64,000 nucleotides of DNA from Dryocola clanedunensis_A (GTDB taxonomy: Bacteria; Pseudomonadota; Gammaproteobacteria; Enterobacterales; Enterobacteriaceae). The position numbers were made by a program, and so were the translations under genes. The stretch lies in assembly GCA_038405435.1 (NCBI GenBank), contig JBBYHZ010000007.1; one strand, written 5' to 3'. Of the stretch, positions 52,878 through 61,789 are shown piece after piece; position 1 is the stretch's first letter; each line of letters starts with the position of its first letter. Below the pieces are notes generated by a model, which did no database searches, was not told the origin of the DNA, and saw only the letters and a program-made list of their open reading frames with translations.

Positions 52878-54095
52878 ATGCGCATTATCCACACATCGGA
52901 CTGGCACCTCGGTCAGAATTTTTATACCAAAAGCCGCGGGCCGGAACATCAGGCTTTTCTCGACTGGCTGCTGAGCACCGCGGTTGAGCAGAGCGTGGAT
53001 GCGATAATCGTCGCCGGAGATATTTTTGATACCGGCTCGCCGCCGAGCTACGCCCGTGAACTCTACAACCGTTTTGTCGTTCAGCTCCAGGCCACCGGCT
53101 GCCAGCTGGTCGTCCTTGCCGGTAACCACGACTCCGTTGCCACGCTCAATGAATCCCGGGAGCTGCTGGCCTGCCTGAACACCACCGTTATCGCCAGCGC
53201 CCGCCATGACAGCAGCGAGCAAACGCTGATCCTTAAAAAGAAGGACGGCACGCCCGGCGCGATCCTCTGTCCTATCCCATTTTTACGCCCGCGTGATATC
53301 CAGAATAGTCAGGCGGGCCTGAGCGGGCACGAAAAACAGCGCTCATTAATGGAAGCAATCACGGAGCATTACCAGCAATGCCATGCCGCAGCCGTCATCG
53401 CTCGCGGCGAACAGCAGCTGCCAATTATCGCCACCGGGCACCTGACCACCGTCGGCGTCACCAAAACCGACGCGGTGCGCGACATCTACATTGGTACGCT
53501 GGACGCCTTCCCGGCGCAGAACTTCCCGCCCGCCGACTATATTGCCCTTGGCCACATACATCGCGCGCAGCTGATTGGCGGCACGGAGCACATTCGCTAC
53601 AGCGGCTCGCCCATCTCGCTGAGCTTTGATGAAACCGGCAAAGCGAAAAGCGTTTATCTGGTGGAGTTTGCGGACGGTGCTCTGCATGATGTCACCGCCC
53701 TGCCTGTTCCGGTCAGCCAGCCTCTGGCGGTAATCAAAGGCTCTATTACCGAAATTGAACGGCAGCTGGAGCAGTGGCGGGATGCGCCTGCCGAGCCGAA
53801 GGTCTGGCTGGATATCGAAATTGCCACCGACGAATACCTGCACGATTCCCAGCGCCATATCCAGCAGCTAACCGACAGCCTGCCGGTAGAAGTTGTGCTA
53901 CTGCGCCGCAGCCGGGAACAGCGTGAACGCGTGATTGCTAATCAGCATAAAGAAACCCTGAGCGAGCTGACCGTGGAAGAAGTTTTCGAACGCCGCCTCG
54001 CGCAGGAAGAGATGACCGAAGAGCGTGGACAGCGACTGCGAACGCTTTTTGCCCAGACCGTTTCCAGCCTGCATGACGCGGAGGAAACGGCATGA
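52878..54095 (+). CDS. sbcD: SbcCD nuclease subunit SbcD
   Basis: Mre11-type metallophosphoesterase (405 aa against 400 in E. coli) that with SbcC cuts DNA hairpins and ends. The phosphodiesterase motifs are present in order: DWHLGQ, GDIFDTGSPPS, GNHDS and GHIHRAQ. Its last four bases overlap the sbcC start (ATGA), so the two are translationally coupled. Confidence 0.98.
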   Translation: MRIIHTSDWHLGQNFYTKSRGPEHQAFLDWLLSTAVEQSVDAIIVAGDIFDTGSPPSYARELYNRFVVQLQATGCQLVVLAGNHDSVATLNESRELLACLNTTVIASARHDSSEQTLILKKKDGTPGAILCPIPFLRPRDIQNSQAGLSGHEKQRSLMEAITEHYQQCHAAAVIARGEQQLPIIATGHLTTVGVTKTDAVRDIYIGTLDAFPAQNFPPADYIALGHIHRAQLIGGTEHIRYSGSPISLSFDETGKAKSVYLVEFADGALHDVTALPVPVSQPLAVIKGSITEIERQLEQWRDAPAEPKVWLDIEIATDEYLHDSQRHIQQLTDSLPVEVVLLRRSREQRERVIANQHKETLSELTVEEVFERRLAQEEMTEERGQRLRTLFAQTVSSLHDAEETA

Positions 54096-57000
54096 AAATC
54101 CTCAGCCTGCGTTTAAAAAACCTCAACTCCCTGAAAGGCGAGTGGAAAATCGATTTTACCCAGGAGCCGTTCGCCAGCAACGGGCTGTTTGCGATAACCG
54201 GCCCGACCGGCGCGGGAAAAACCACGCTGCTGGATGCGATCTGCCTCGCGCTTTACCACAAAACTCCGCGCCTCAGCACGGTTTCCCAGTCGCAGAACGA
54301 CCTGATGACACGCGACACCGCCGAGTGCCTGGCAGAAGTTGAATTCGAAGTGAAAGGCGTGGGCTACCGTGCGTTCTGGAGCCAGAACCGGGCGCGCAAC
54401 TCGGCGGACGGCAATCTTCAGGTTCCGCGCGTGGAGCTGGCGGAAATCGAAACGGGCAAAATCGTTGCCGATAAAATCAAAGATAAGCTCGATGCGATAG
54501 CCAGGCTCACCGGGCTGGATTACGACCGTTTTACCCGTTCGATGATGCTTTCGCAGGGGCAGTTTGCGGCGTTCCTGAACGCCGATGCGAACGACCGCGC
54601 CTCGCTGCTCGAAGAGCTGACCGGCACGGAGATTTACGGCACGGTCTCTGCCGTCGTGTTTGAAAACCATAAGCAAATCAAAAGCCGTCTGGAAAATCTC
54701 CACGCCCAGGCCGCGGGCGTGGCGCTGCTCAGCGAAGAACAGCAGCAGCAGCTCACAGAGAGTTTGCAGGCGCTCACTCTTGCCGAAAAAAACCTGCTGG
54801 ATGAACAGCGCCAGCTCACGCAGAGCCAGCAGTGGCTGAACCAGCTTGCGCAGCTGACCGGCGACCAGCAGCGAACAAAACAGGCGCTGGAAACGGCGGA
54901 TAAAGCCCTGCTGGAGGCAGCGCCGCGCCTTGAAAAACTGACGCGCTCGCTGCCCGCTGAAAAGCTGCGCCCGCACTGGCAGCGCCTGCAGGAGCGCCAG
55001 CAGGCGCAGCAGGCCGTCATCGCACAGGCCGCGAATGTGAATGCTCGCTTACAGCACAGCACCACGCGCCGCCAGCAAACCCGGCTGCTCGCCGCGCAAA
55101 AGGCGCAAACGCTGCAAGCGGAGAGCCAGCAGGTGCAGGAGTGGCTGGCCGCGCACGACCGCTATCGCCTGTGGGGTTCTGAGATTGCAGGCTGGCGCAT
55201 GGCTTTTGCGCAGCAGGCCAGAGATGAAAAGCAGATCGCACAGCTGCAGCAGGCCATGCAGGCCGGCCAGCAAAAACTCGCTGCCTTCCCCGAAGCTGGC
55301 TTAACCCTCAGCCGGGAAGAAGTGAGCGCTCATTTACAGAAGCTCACCAGCCAGCGTGCGGACCGCCAGCAGCTTGCCGCGCTTCAGCCTCAGTTTGCCG
55401 CGCTGGAAAAGCGCCGCGCGGAGCAGCAGCGGGAGCTGGACGAGCTGGATAAGCAGATTGCCGAAAAAGACCCGGAGCTGACCAAAAAGCGTCAGGAGTA
55501 CAAAGACAAACGCCAGCACGAAAGCGATCTGGAAAAGCTGGTCGAGCAGGAAAGAATTATCCAGAGCCTGGAAGCAGAGCGCTCACGTTTGCAGCCGGAC
55601 TCGCCGTGCCCTTTATGCGGTTCCACTCAGCATCCCGCTGTTACCGCGTATCAGGCTATTCAGCCGGGTGAAAACCAGCAGCGCCTCGCTGCGTTAAAAC
55701 TCGAGGTTGAAAAACTCAGGGAACAAGGGTTTGCCCTGAAGGGCCAGTTGGATACCCAGCGGCAGCAGCGAGAAAAGCTGGTTGCAGCCCAGGCCACGCT
55801 CGCGGAAGAAAATACGGTGATTGCCGCCCGCTGGCAGCAGCGCTGCGCCGGGCTGCAAATCGCCCTCACGCCGCAGGATGACATCGGCGGCTGGCTGGAA
55901 GAGCAGGAGCAGCGCGAGCAGCAGCTTCGCCAGCTGCATGAACGCCAGGCGCTGGAAGAGCAGCTGCAAAAAGACAGGCAGCACTACGATCGTGCGGCAG
56001 AGGAATTAGCCAGCCAGCGCGAGGCTTTGCGTGCGGCGCTGGAGCAGGTTGGTCTCACCCAGCCCGCAGCTGGCGAAGAGCAGGCCTGGCTGGCGGCGCG
56101 TCAGCAGGAGTCGCAGCTCTGGCAGCAGCACAGTGAAAAGCTCCCGCAGCTTCGGCTGCAGCTCACCACGCTGGAAAATCTGCTGGCGACGGTAGCCGAT
56201 GATGGATCTGCGCCGCCCGAGCTGGCGGAAGGCGAACGGGCCGAAGCGCTGAATAGCTGGCAGGCGCTGCACAATGAATGCAGTACCCTGGACGGGCAGC
56301 TCAGGCTGCTGGGGGAACAAAGCAGGCGGGGCGAAGCCGATCTGCTAGGCGCAAGGGAGCAGTTTAACGCCGGGCTGGCCGCCAGCCCGTTCAGCGACGA
56401 GGCAGATTTCCAGAGCGCCCTGCTGGACGAAGCGCAGCGCACCGAACTGGAACAGCTGAAACTGCAGCTTGAACGCCAGCAGCAGCAGCAGAGCGTGCTG
56501 TGCCAGCAGGCGGAAACCGCGCTGGCCCAGCATCAGCAGGCCCGGCCGCAACAGCTGGCAGCGGATGCGGAACTGCCGCTGCTCCAGCAGCAGCTTACGG
56601 AGCTGACTCAACGTCTGCGTGATAACACGACTCAGCAGGGGCAGATCCAGCAGCAGCTGCGTCATGATGCGGAAAACCGTGTTCGCCAGCAGGCGCTGAT
56701 GGCCGAGATAAAGGCGTGTGAAGAGCAGGCCGAGGACTGGGGCTACCTCAACGCGATGATCGGCTCTAAAGAAGGGGATAAATTCCGCAAGTTTGCCCAG
56801 GGGCTGACGCTGGATAACCTGGTGTGGCTGGCGAATACCCAGCTCAACCGCCTGCACGGGCGCTATCTTTTACAGCGCAAAGACAGCGAGGCGCTGGAGC
56901 TGCAGGTTGTCGATACCTGGCAGGCGGACGCGGTGCGCGACACCCGCACCCTCTCCGGCGGCGAAAGCTTCCTGGTCAGCCTGGCCCTTGCGCTGGCGCT

Positions 57001-57247
57001 CTCGGATCTGGTCAGCCACAAAACCCGCATCGACTCGCTGTTCCTCGACGAAGGCTTCGGCACGCTGGATGCAGAGACGCTGGACACGGCGCTGGACGCG
57101 CTGGATACGCTGAACGCCAGCGGCAAAACGATCGGCGTTATCAGCCACGTGGAGGCGATGAAAGAGCGCATCCCGGTGCAGATTCGAGTGAAGAAGATCA
57201 ACGGCTTAGGGGTAAGCCGGTTAGCGAAGGCGTTTTCCGTAGGATGA
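54092..57247 (+). CDS. sbcC: SbcCD nuclease subunit SbcC
   Basis: Rad50-type SMC ATPase of 1051 aa. The N-terminal Walker A GPTGAGKTTLLDAI is near residue 37, long coiled coils rich in Gln and Leu follow, the zinc hook CPLC is at residues 506-509, and the ABC signature LSGGESFLVSLALAL begins near residue 954 with the D-loop/Walker B FLDEGFG after it. Together with SbcD it removes hairpins and palindromes from DNA. A REP pair follows it. Confidence 0.98.
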   Translation: MKILSLRLKNLNSLKGEWKIDFTQEPFASNGLFAITGPTGAGKTTLLDAICLALYHKTPRLSTVSQSQNDLMTRDTAECLAEVEFEVKGVGYRAFWSQNRARNSADGNLQVPRVELAEIETGKIVADKIKDKLDAIARLTGLDYDRFTRSMMLSQGQFAAFLNADANDRASLLEELTGTEIYGTVSAVVFENHKQIKSRLENLHAQAAGVALLSEEQQQQLTESLQALTLAEKNLLDEQRQLTQSQQWLNQLAQLTGDQQRTKQALETADKALLEAAPRLEKLTRSLPAEKLRPHWQRLQERQQAQQAVIAQAANVNARLQHSTTRRQQTRLLAAQKAQTLQAESQQVQEWLAAHDRYRLWGSEIAGWRMAFAQQARDEKQIAQLQQAMQAGQQKLAAFPEAGLTLSREEVSAHLQKLTSQRADRQQLAALQPQFAALEKRRAEQQRELDELDKQIAEKDPELTKKRQEYKDKRQHESDLEKLVEQERIIQSLEAERSRLQPDSPCPLCGSTQHPAVTAYQAIQPGENQQRLAALKLEVEKLREQGFALKGQLDTQRQQREKLVAAQATLAEENTVIAARWQQRCAGLQIALTPQDDIGGWLEEQEQREQQLRQLHERQALEEQLQKDRQHYDRAAEELASQREALRAALEQVGLTQPAAGEEQAWLAARQQESQLWQQHSEKLPQLRLQLTTLENLLATVADDGSAPPELAEGERAEALNSWQALHNECSTLDGQLRLLGEQSRRGEADLLGAREQFNAGLAASPFSDEADFQSALLDEAQRTELEQLKLQLERQQQQQSVLCQQAETALAQHQQARPQQLAADAELPLLQQQLTELTQRLRDNTTQQGQIQQQLRHDAENRVRQQALMAEIKACEEQAEDWGYLNAMIGSKEGDKFRKFAQGLTLDNLVWLANTQLNRLHGRYLLQRKDSEALELQVVDTWQADAVRDTRTLSGGESFLVSLALALALSDLVSHKTRIDSLFLDEGFGTLDAETLDTALDALDTLNASGKTIGVISHVEAMKERIPVQIRVKKINGLGVSRLAKAFSVG

Positions 57248-57256
57248 TCTGAGAGT

Positions 57257-57344
57257 GTCGGATGACGCTGCGCTTATCCGACCTACTAACGCCTCGCATA
57301 GGGGCAGTAAACCGTAGGGTGGATAAGCGCCAGCGTCATCCACC
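57257..57344. repeat. REP pair between sbcC and mak
   Basis: Two REP units in opposite orientation: GTCGGATGACGCTGCGCTTA onward (57257-57286) and the unit beginning GTAGGGTGGATAAGCGCCAG (57314-57344). They fill the gap between the convergent sbcC and mak genes. Confidence 0.88.
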
Positions 57345-57356
57345 GCTCATCGCATG

Positions 57357-58268
57357 TTACTTCTCTGCGGGCCACAGCCAGGCCGCGCCGCGTACGCCGC
57401 TGGAATCGCCGTGAACCGCTTTGCGGATCGGCGTTTCGAACTCGCCGCCGAACACCCACGGCTTCACCAGCTGCGGCACCGTTTTGTACAAGCGCTCCAC
57501 GTTGCTCATCCCGCCGCCCAGCACGATAACGTCCGGGTCGAGGACATTCACAATATGCGCCAGCGATTTTGCCAGGCGCATTTCATAGCGGCTGATGGCC
57601 AGCTCCGCCACCGGATCCTGCTGTTCGGCAAGGTGCATAATCTCGTTGCCCTTAAGCTTTGTGCCGCTCAGGCGCTGGTAATCGGTGGCGAAGCCGGTGC
57701 CGGAAATAAAGGTTTCGATGCAGCCCTGCTTGCCGCAGTAGCACGGCACCTCTTCGCGGTGGCGCAACTCATCTTCATCCATCCACGGCAGCGGGTTATG
57801 GCCCCACTCTCCCGCCGTGCCGTTGCCGCCAATCAGGCTGCGCCCGTTGATGGCAATGCCCGAGCCGCAGCCGGTGCCGATAATCACCGCAAACACAATC
57901 CCGGCCCCTGCCGCCGCGCCGTCTGTCGCTTCGGAAACCGCGAGGCAGTTCGCGTCGTTCGCCAGGCGGACTTCCCGCTTCAGCGCTTCCGACAGGTCTT
58001 TATCGAACGGCTGGCCGTTAAGCCAGGTTGAGTTAGCATTCTTCACCACCCGGGTATAAGGCGAGAGCGATCCAGGAATACCCAGGCCAACCGTGCCGGG
58101 CTGCCCCGTAGCCTCCTCTGCCAGGCGCACCAACTCAACAATCGTAGCGATGGTTTGCTGATAATCATCTTTCGGCGTCGGCAGGCGGTGGCGAAAAAGC
58201 TGCTCGCCCGCCTCCCCCAGCGCAATCACTTCCGTTTTGGTGCCGCCTAAATCGATACCTATACGCAC
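57357..58268 (-). CDS. mak: Fructokinase Mak (ROK family)
   Basis: ROK-family sugar kinase of 303 aa, close to E. coli Mak (302), which phosphorylates fructose and mannose. The ATP-binding GIDLGGTKTEV at the N-terminus and the zinc-binding segment CYCGKQGCIETF near residue 180 are present. In K-12 araJ lies between sbcC and mak; it is absent here and sbcC follows directly. Confidence 0.95.
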   Translation of the reverse strand: MRIGIDLGGTKTEVIALGEAGEQLFRHRLPTPKDDYQQTIATIVELVRLAEEATGQPGTVGLGIPGSLSPYTRVVKNANSTWLNGQPFDKDLSEALKREVRLANDANCLAVSEATDGAAAGAGIVFAVIIGTGCGSGIAINGRSLIGGNGTAGEWGHNPLPWMDEDELRHREEVPCYCGKQGCIETFISGTGFATDYQRLSGTKLKGNEIMHLAEQQDPVAELAISRYEMRLAKSLAHIVNVLDPDVIVLGGGMSNVERLYKTVPQLVKPWVFGGEFETPIRKAVHGDSSGVRGAAWLWPAEK

Positions 58269-58394
58269 TGAAATTTCCTCATTTGATGAGCGTTATCAAC
58301 AGAGTAGAAGTCGGAGGCCGTAAAGGCAATGAAACGTGGCGGCTGATTCGCTATCATGCCCGCTGCGTTTCACTGACCTGACCGGGAAAAAATC

Positions 58395-59306
58395 ATGCTG
58401 TGGTTCAAAAATTTAATGGTTTACCGTTTAAGCCGCGACATCACGCTTAGCGCGGATGAGATGGAAAAACAGTTGGCCGCCTTCACGTTCAGCCCCTGCG
58501 GTAGCCAGGATATGGCAAAAACCGGCTGGGTGCCACCGATGGGCTCGCACAGTGATGCATTAACCCACGCCAATAACGGGCAGATTGTGATTTGCGCCCG
58601 TAAAGAAGAAAAAATTCTGCCGTCGCCGGTCATCAAGCAGGCGCTGGAAGCGAAAATCAGCAAGCTGGAAGCGGACCAGGGCCGCAAGCTGAAGAAAACA
58701 GAGAAAGATTCCCTGAAGGATGAAGTGCTGCACTCCCTGCTGCCGCGCGCCTTCAGCCGCTTCAGCCAGACCATGATGTGGATCGATACCGTCAACGGGC
58801 TGATTATGGTGGACTGCGCCAGCGCCAAGAAGGCGGAAGATACGCTGGCCCTGCTGCGTAAAAGCCTGGGTTCACTGCCGGTCGTGCCGCTGGCGCTGGA
58901 AACCCCTATCGAACTGACGCTCACCGAATGGGTGCGTTCGGGCGATCTGCCAGCCGGTTTTGCGCTGATGGACGAAGCCGAGCTGAAAGCGATCCTTGAG
59001 GGCGGGGGCGTGATCCGCTGTAAGCAGCAGGATCTGGTGTGCGACGAAATCGCCACCCACATCGAAGCCGGGAAAGTGGTCACCAAACTGGCGCTGGACT
59101 GGCAGGAGCGTATCCAGCTGGTTGTCGCAGACGATGGTTCTATCAAGCGTCTTAAGTTCGCCGATACGCTGCGTGACCAGAATGAAGATATCGACCGCGA
59201 AGATTTTGGCGCACGCTTTGACGCCGATTTTATTCTGATGACCGGCGAACTGGCCGCGCTGATTAAAAATCTGGTGGAAGCGCTGGGCGGAGAAGCTCAG
59301 AAGTAA
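58395..59306 (+). CDS. rdgC: Recombination-associated protein RdgC
   Basis: DNA-binding ring protein of 303 aa, same as E. coli RdgC, that encircles duplex DNA and counters RecA. Conserved segments LWFKNLMVYRLSRDI, WVPPMG and KLALDWQERIQ are recognisable. Divergent from mak; convergent with ppnP. Confidence 0.97.
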   Translation: MLWFKNLMVYRLSRDITLSADEMEKQLAAFTFSPCGSQDMAKTGWVPPMGSHSDALTHANNGQIVICARKEEKILPSPVIKQALEAKISKLEADQGRKLKKTEKDSLKDEVLHSLLPRAFSRFSQTMMWIDTVNGLIMVDCASAKKAEDTLALLRKSLGSLPVVPLALETPIELTLTEWVRSGDLPAGFALMDEAELKAILEGGGVIRCKQQDLVCDEIATHIEAGKVVTKLALDWQERIQLVVADDGSIKRLKFADTLRDQNEDIDREDFGARFDADFILMTGELAALIKNLVEALGGEAQK

Positions 59307-59349
59307 AGCGAAGGTGGCGGGTAGCGCAATGCTGACCCGCCAGCATTAA

Positions 59350-59643
59350 TTATTTATCAGCCAGATAGCGGCACAGATAGGAAGTTGGCTCGGCAACCTG
59401 CAAATGGAATTCGCTGTGGCCCGGCACGTTAAACACCTCACCCGCCGCAAAAGTTTTCCACTCAATCTCACCAGGCAGTAAAACGTGCAGCGCGCCGCTG
59501 ACGACCGTCATCTCTTCTGGCTCCGCAGTGCCGAAGGTGTATTCCCCTTCCGCCATTACGCCCACGCTGGCGCGGCCCGTGCTGCTGCTGGTAAAACCAA
59601 TGGATTTCACTTTGCCGGAGAAGTACTCATTACTTTGTAGCAT
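59350..59643 (-). CDS. ppnP: Pyrimidine/purine nucleoside phosphorylase PpnP
   Basis: Cupin-fold nucleoside phosphorylase of 97 aa (E. coli PpnP/YaiE is 94). The cupin core PEEMTVVSGALHVLLPG and VFNVPGHSEFHLQV is conserved; the extra three residues are at the C-terminus. It acts on several ribonucleosides. It is the last minus-strand gene after aroL, yaiA and aroM. Confidence 0.95.
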   Translation of the reverse strand: MLQSNEYFSGKVKSIGFTSSSTGRASVGVMAEGEYTFGTAEPEEMTVVSGALHVLLPGEIEWKTFAAGEVFNVPGHSEFHLQVAEPTSYLCRYLADK

Positions 59644-59723
59644 GGACAGGCCCTTTTAAAATGGTTCAAAAATCCAATATAGAGGGCAACCCAGGAGGCT
59701 GTCACGTAAATTGTTTTTCGCCG

Positions 59724-60401
59724 TCAGGCAAGCAGCTCTGAGGCAAGGCGCGCTAACAGCACGTTCGATAATATTACCGGAACATCGAGCGCTTTTTGCA
59801 GCAGATCGCGATGCTTTTGATGGTAGCCCAGGCAGTCGAGCACCAGCACATCGGCGCCTCCGGCCAGCAGCTTATTACCGGCTAAGATCAAATCATCCTC
59901 CGTTCCGTGCACCGGATTGGCCAGCGAAAACAGCGGGGACTTCGCCAGCAGCCGCCATTTTTTATGCTGGGAGGCCAGCAGCTCGGGAATAGGCAGAATA
60001 ATTCCCACCTGATGCCCATCGACGATGGAATTGATCAGCGGTGGAATAATGCGTTCAGGCTCCAGCAGCATGCTGTTATTCACGCTCAGCCCGCTAAAGC
60101 GCTCGGAGCTCATCAGCAAAATTACGTCGTAATCCTGCTTATCCAGAATCGTGAGAATACCCTGCAGCGCCAGCTCGATCTTCGGCTTGCTGATGTTAAT
60201 AATTGTCTGGTCAGCAAGCAGCGCGTGGAGTTCATCCTCCCCCGCTTCGGCGCCATAATCGGCCATCACCTCTTCGCGGGTCATGTTACCCAGCAGGGTG
60301 ACGTGTTTGATCTGTTCGGCAGAGATATGCTCGGTTAATAGCGGCAGAATTTCACTGACGGGAACTACGCCGATGGTAAGAATGGCCAATGCTGGTTTCA
60401 T
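59724..60401 (-). CDS. aroM: AroM family protein
   Basis: Protein of 225 aa, same length as E. coli AroM, related to the Asp/Glu racemase-like fold (cysteines in LVLDCLGYHQK are suggestive). Its biochemical role is unknown; in E. coli it is co-regulated with aroL by TyrR. Start MKPALAILTIGVVPVS. A hairpin (60423-60450) lies shortly upstream in the 279-bp gap after yaiA. Confidence 0.93.
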   Translation of the reverse strand: MKPALAILTIGVVPVSEILPLLTEHISAEQIKHVTLLGNMTREEVMADYGAEAGEDELHALLADQTIINISKPKIELALQGILTILDKQDYDVILLMSSERFSGLSVNNSMLLEPERIIPPLINSIVDGHQVGIILPIPELLASQHKKWRLLAKSPLFSLANPVHGTEDDLILAGNKLLAGGADVLVLDCLGYHQKHRDLLQKALDVPVILSNVLLARLASELLA

Positions 60402-60422
60402 GTTTCGTTCCGCCTTTCTCCT

Positions 60423-60450
60423 GTACCAGCCCCTTGTGCTGCGCTGGTAC
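60423..60450 (-). other. Hairpin in aroM leader
   Basis: Eight-base palindromic arms GTACCAGC / GCTGGTAC enclose a GC-rich loop with an internal GCAGCACAAGGGGC segment, 20 bp before the aroM start. It has no T run. The rest of the 279-bp yaiA-aroM gap holds nothing I could assign. Confidence 0.4.
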
Positions 60451-60680
60451 CCTTCCCCTTTCAGATGCTGGCCGCAGGGTCGCTTAAGAAGTAATCACAA
60501 AGCGTAGCAGCATATCGCATGAGCATCGCCGGAATCCTTAACGAAACGTCAATGCTATTTCATATAACATTATCGTAATGTTTATTTAACTTATCGGCGG
60601 TTTAAAAAGTGTGATTAACCAGACGGGAGCGGATTTTTGGGAAATTTCTTGCGGGTAATCGGCATCCTTGCCTGGATTCA

Positions 60681-60872
60681 CTAGATTTTCTGTGGATCCT
60701 CATAGCGCCGTTTGGCATCCAGGGCTTCCTGCTCGGTTTCGTGCTCGCTGATTAGCGTGTCGGGATGGGGATGATCCGCCCGCAGCTGGTACCAGGTCAC
60801 GGTTTCGGTCTGTGACCCTTTCTCAATTTCGACAATTCGCGCTTCGCGCGGATAGGGAGGTTGGCTCGCCAT
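60681..60872 (-). CDS. yaiA: Small protein YaiA
   Basis: Protein of 63 aa, equal to E. coli YaiA, of unknown function. It contains TETVTWYQLRADHPHP and a run of acidic and basic residues; no membrane segment or known domain. It starts 14 bp after aroL and is in the aroL-yaiA-aroM operon. Confidence 0.94.
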   Translation of the reverse strand: MASQPPYPREARIVEIEKGSQTETVTWYQLRADHPHPDTLISEHETEQEALDAKRRYEDPQKI

Positions 60873-60886
60873 TGCTCTTCCTTAGG

Positions 60887-61438
60887 TCATAGATGAGCAG
60901 TAAGTATAGACGACTGGCTGGCCCTGGAGAGTTGCAGCGCTGCCAGCACCGCGTCCACCACCGCTTCCGGGGAGCGGGAAGCATCAATAACGTGGTGCGC
61001 CGCCTGACGGTAAAGCGCTTCACGGGCGGCCAGCACTTCGACGATTTCATCGGTAATTGGCTTGCCGGTAAGGGTTGGACGCTGGCCCTCCTCCGGGAAA
61101 GCCTCCAGCCGGTCGGCCAGGATTTGCGCCGGAGCGCGCAGATAAATCACAACCCCATGCTCGCGCATAAACTGGCGGTTAGCCTCCGCCAGCACCATGC
61201 CGCCGCCGGTGGCAACGACGGTGTCCGGCGCGGTAACGCTTTTTAACGCCTGGCTTTCGCGCGCGCGGAAACCGTCCCAACCTTCCTGAGCTACGATGTC
61301 CGCCACGCTCATCTGCGTGCTGGTGAGCAAATAGTTATCGGTATCGACAAAATTACGGCCCAACGCCTGCGCGAGTGCCGTGCCAACGGTAGTTTTACCG
61401 CAGCCGCGTGCGCCGACCAGAAAAATGGGTTGAGTCAT
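60887..61438 (-). CDS. aroL: Shikimate kinase II AroL
   Basis: Phosphorylates shikimate in aromatic amino acid synthesis; 183 aa against 174 in E. coli, the extra residues being at the C-terminus (SRASQSSILTAHL). The P-loop GARGCGKTTVG is at residues 9-19, with shikimate-binding DTDNY and ATGGGMVL. The start at 61438 gives MTQPIFLVG; the open frame upstream is not conserved. TrpR and TyrR operators lie in the promoter region. Confidence 0.97.
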   Translation of the reverse strand: MTQPIFLVGARGCGKTTVGTALAQALGRNFVDTDNYLLTSTQMSVADIVAQEGWDGFRARESQALKSVTAPDTVVATGGGMVLAEANRQFMREHGVVIYLRAPAQILADRLEAFPEEGQRPTLTGKPITDEIVEVLAAREALYRQAAHHVIDASRSPEAVVDAVLAALQLSRASQSSILTAHL

Positions 61439-61500
61439 CAAAGGAAAATCCTCAGCGGTTCGCCAGAGAGAGAAAAGAAAGTCGTCACGAATAGATCCAG

Positions 61501-61520
61501 CATACCAGCAAACTAGTACA
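61501..61520 (-). promoter_or_regulatory. TrpR operator of aroL
   Basis: On the minus strand TGTACTAGTTTGCTGGTATG, close to the trp operator (core ACTAGTTnnCTnGTA). aroL is a known TrpR target in E. coli. Confidence 0.75.
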
Positions 61521-61529
61521 AACGTTAAG

Positions 61530-61547
61530 TGTAAAATAATCGTTACA
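61530..61547 (-). promoter_or_regulatory. TyrR box of aroL
   Basis: On the minus strand TGTAACGATTATTTTACA, matching the TyrR box TGTAAA-N6-TTTACA with one mismatch. Adjacent sequence (TGTTACATTACTGTTTTA, 61549-61566) may be a weaker second box. Confidence 0.8.
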
Positions 61548-61789
61548 ATAAAACAGTAATGTAACAGAAGGAACAGTGTGACGCCGCAGCCGGTTGCGCG
61601 CAAACCGTAAAGGAAAGCTACCAGCTTTTATGTGCGCCACCTTACTTGAAAGGCGGCGTTAAAAACAACCCCAAAGAAGCAGGGATTCGGTTACACATTC
61701 GTGCACAGCTTTACCCGCCGTTTATTTTACAAGAGCAGATTCTGATCCAGACTGAATAGTGATAACTGATGATGACAGAGGGATGAACC

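Larger units (their letters stand above)
61439..61789. other. aroL upstream region (351 bp)
   Basis: Divergent gap between aroL and the DUF2076 gene. The left half contains the TrpR (61501-61520) and TyrR (61530-61547) sites; the right half must hold the promoter of the DUF2076 gene, which I could not place. Confidence 0.6.

Noticed and set aside
52881..52891. DnaA box TTATCCACA at the start of sbcD
   Set aside because: It lies in codons for the conserved IIHTS of SbcD, is single, and no origin-like context (AT-rich repeats, box cluster) surrounds it.
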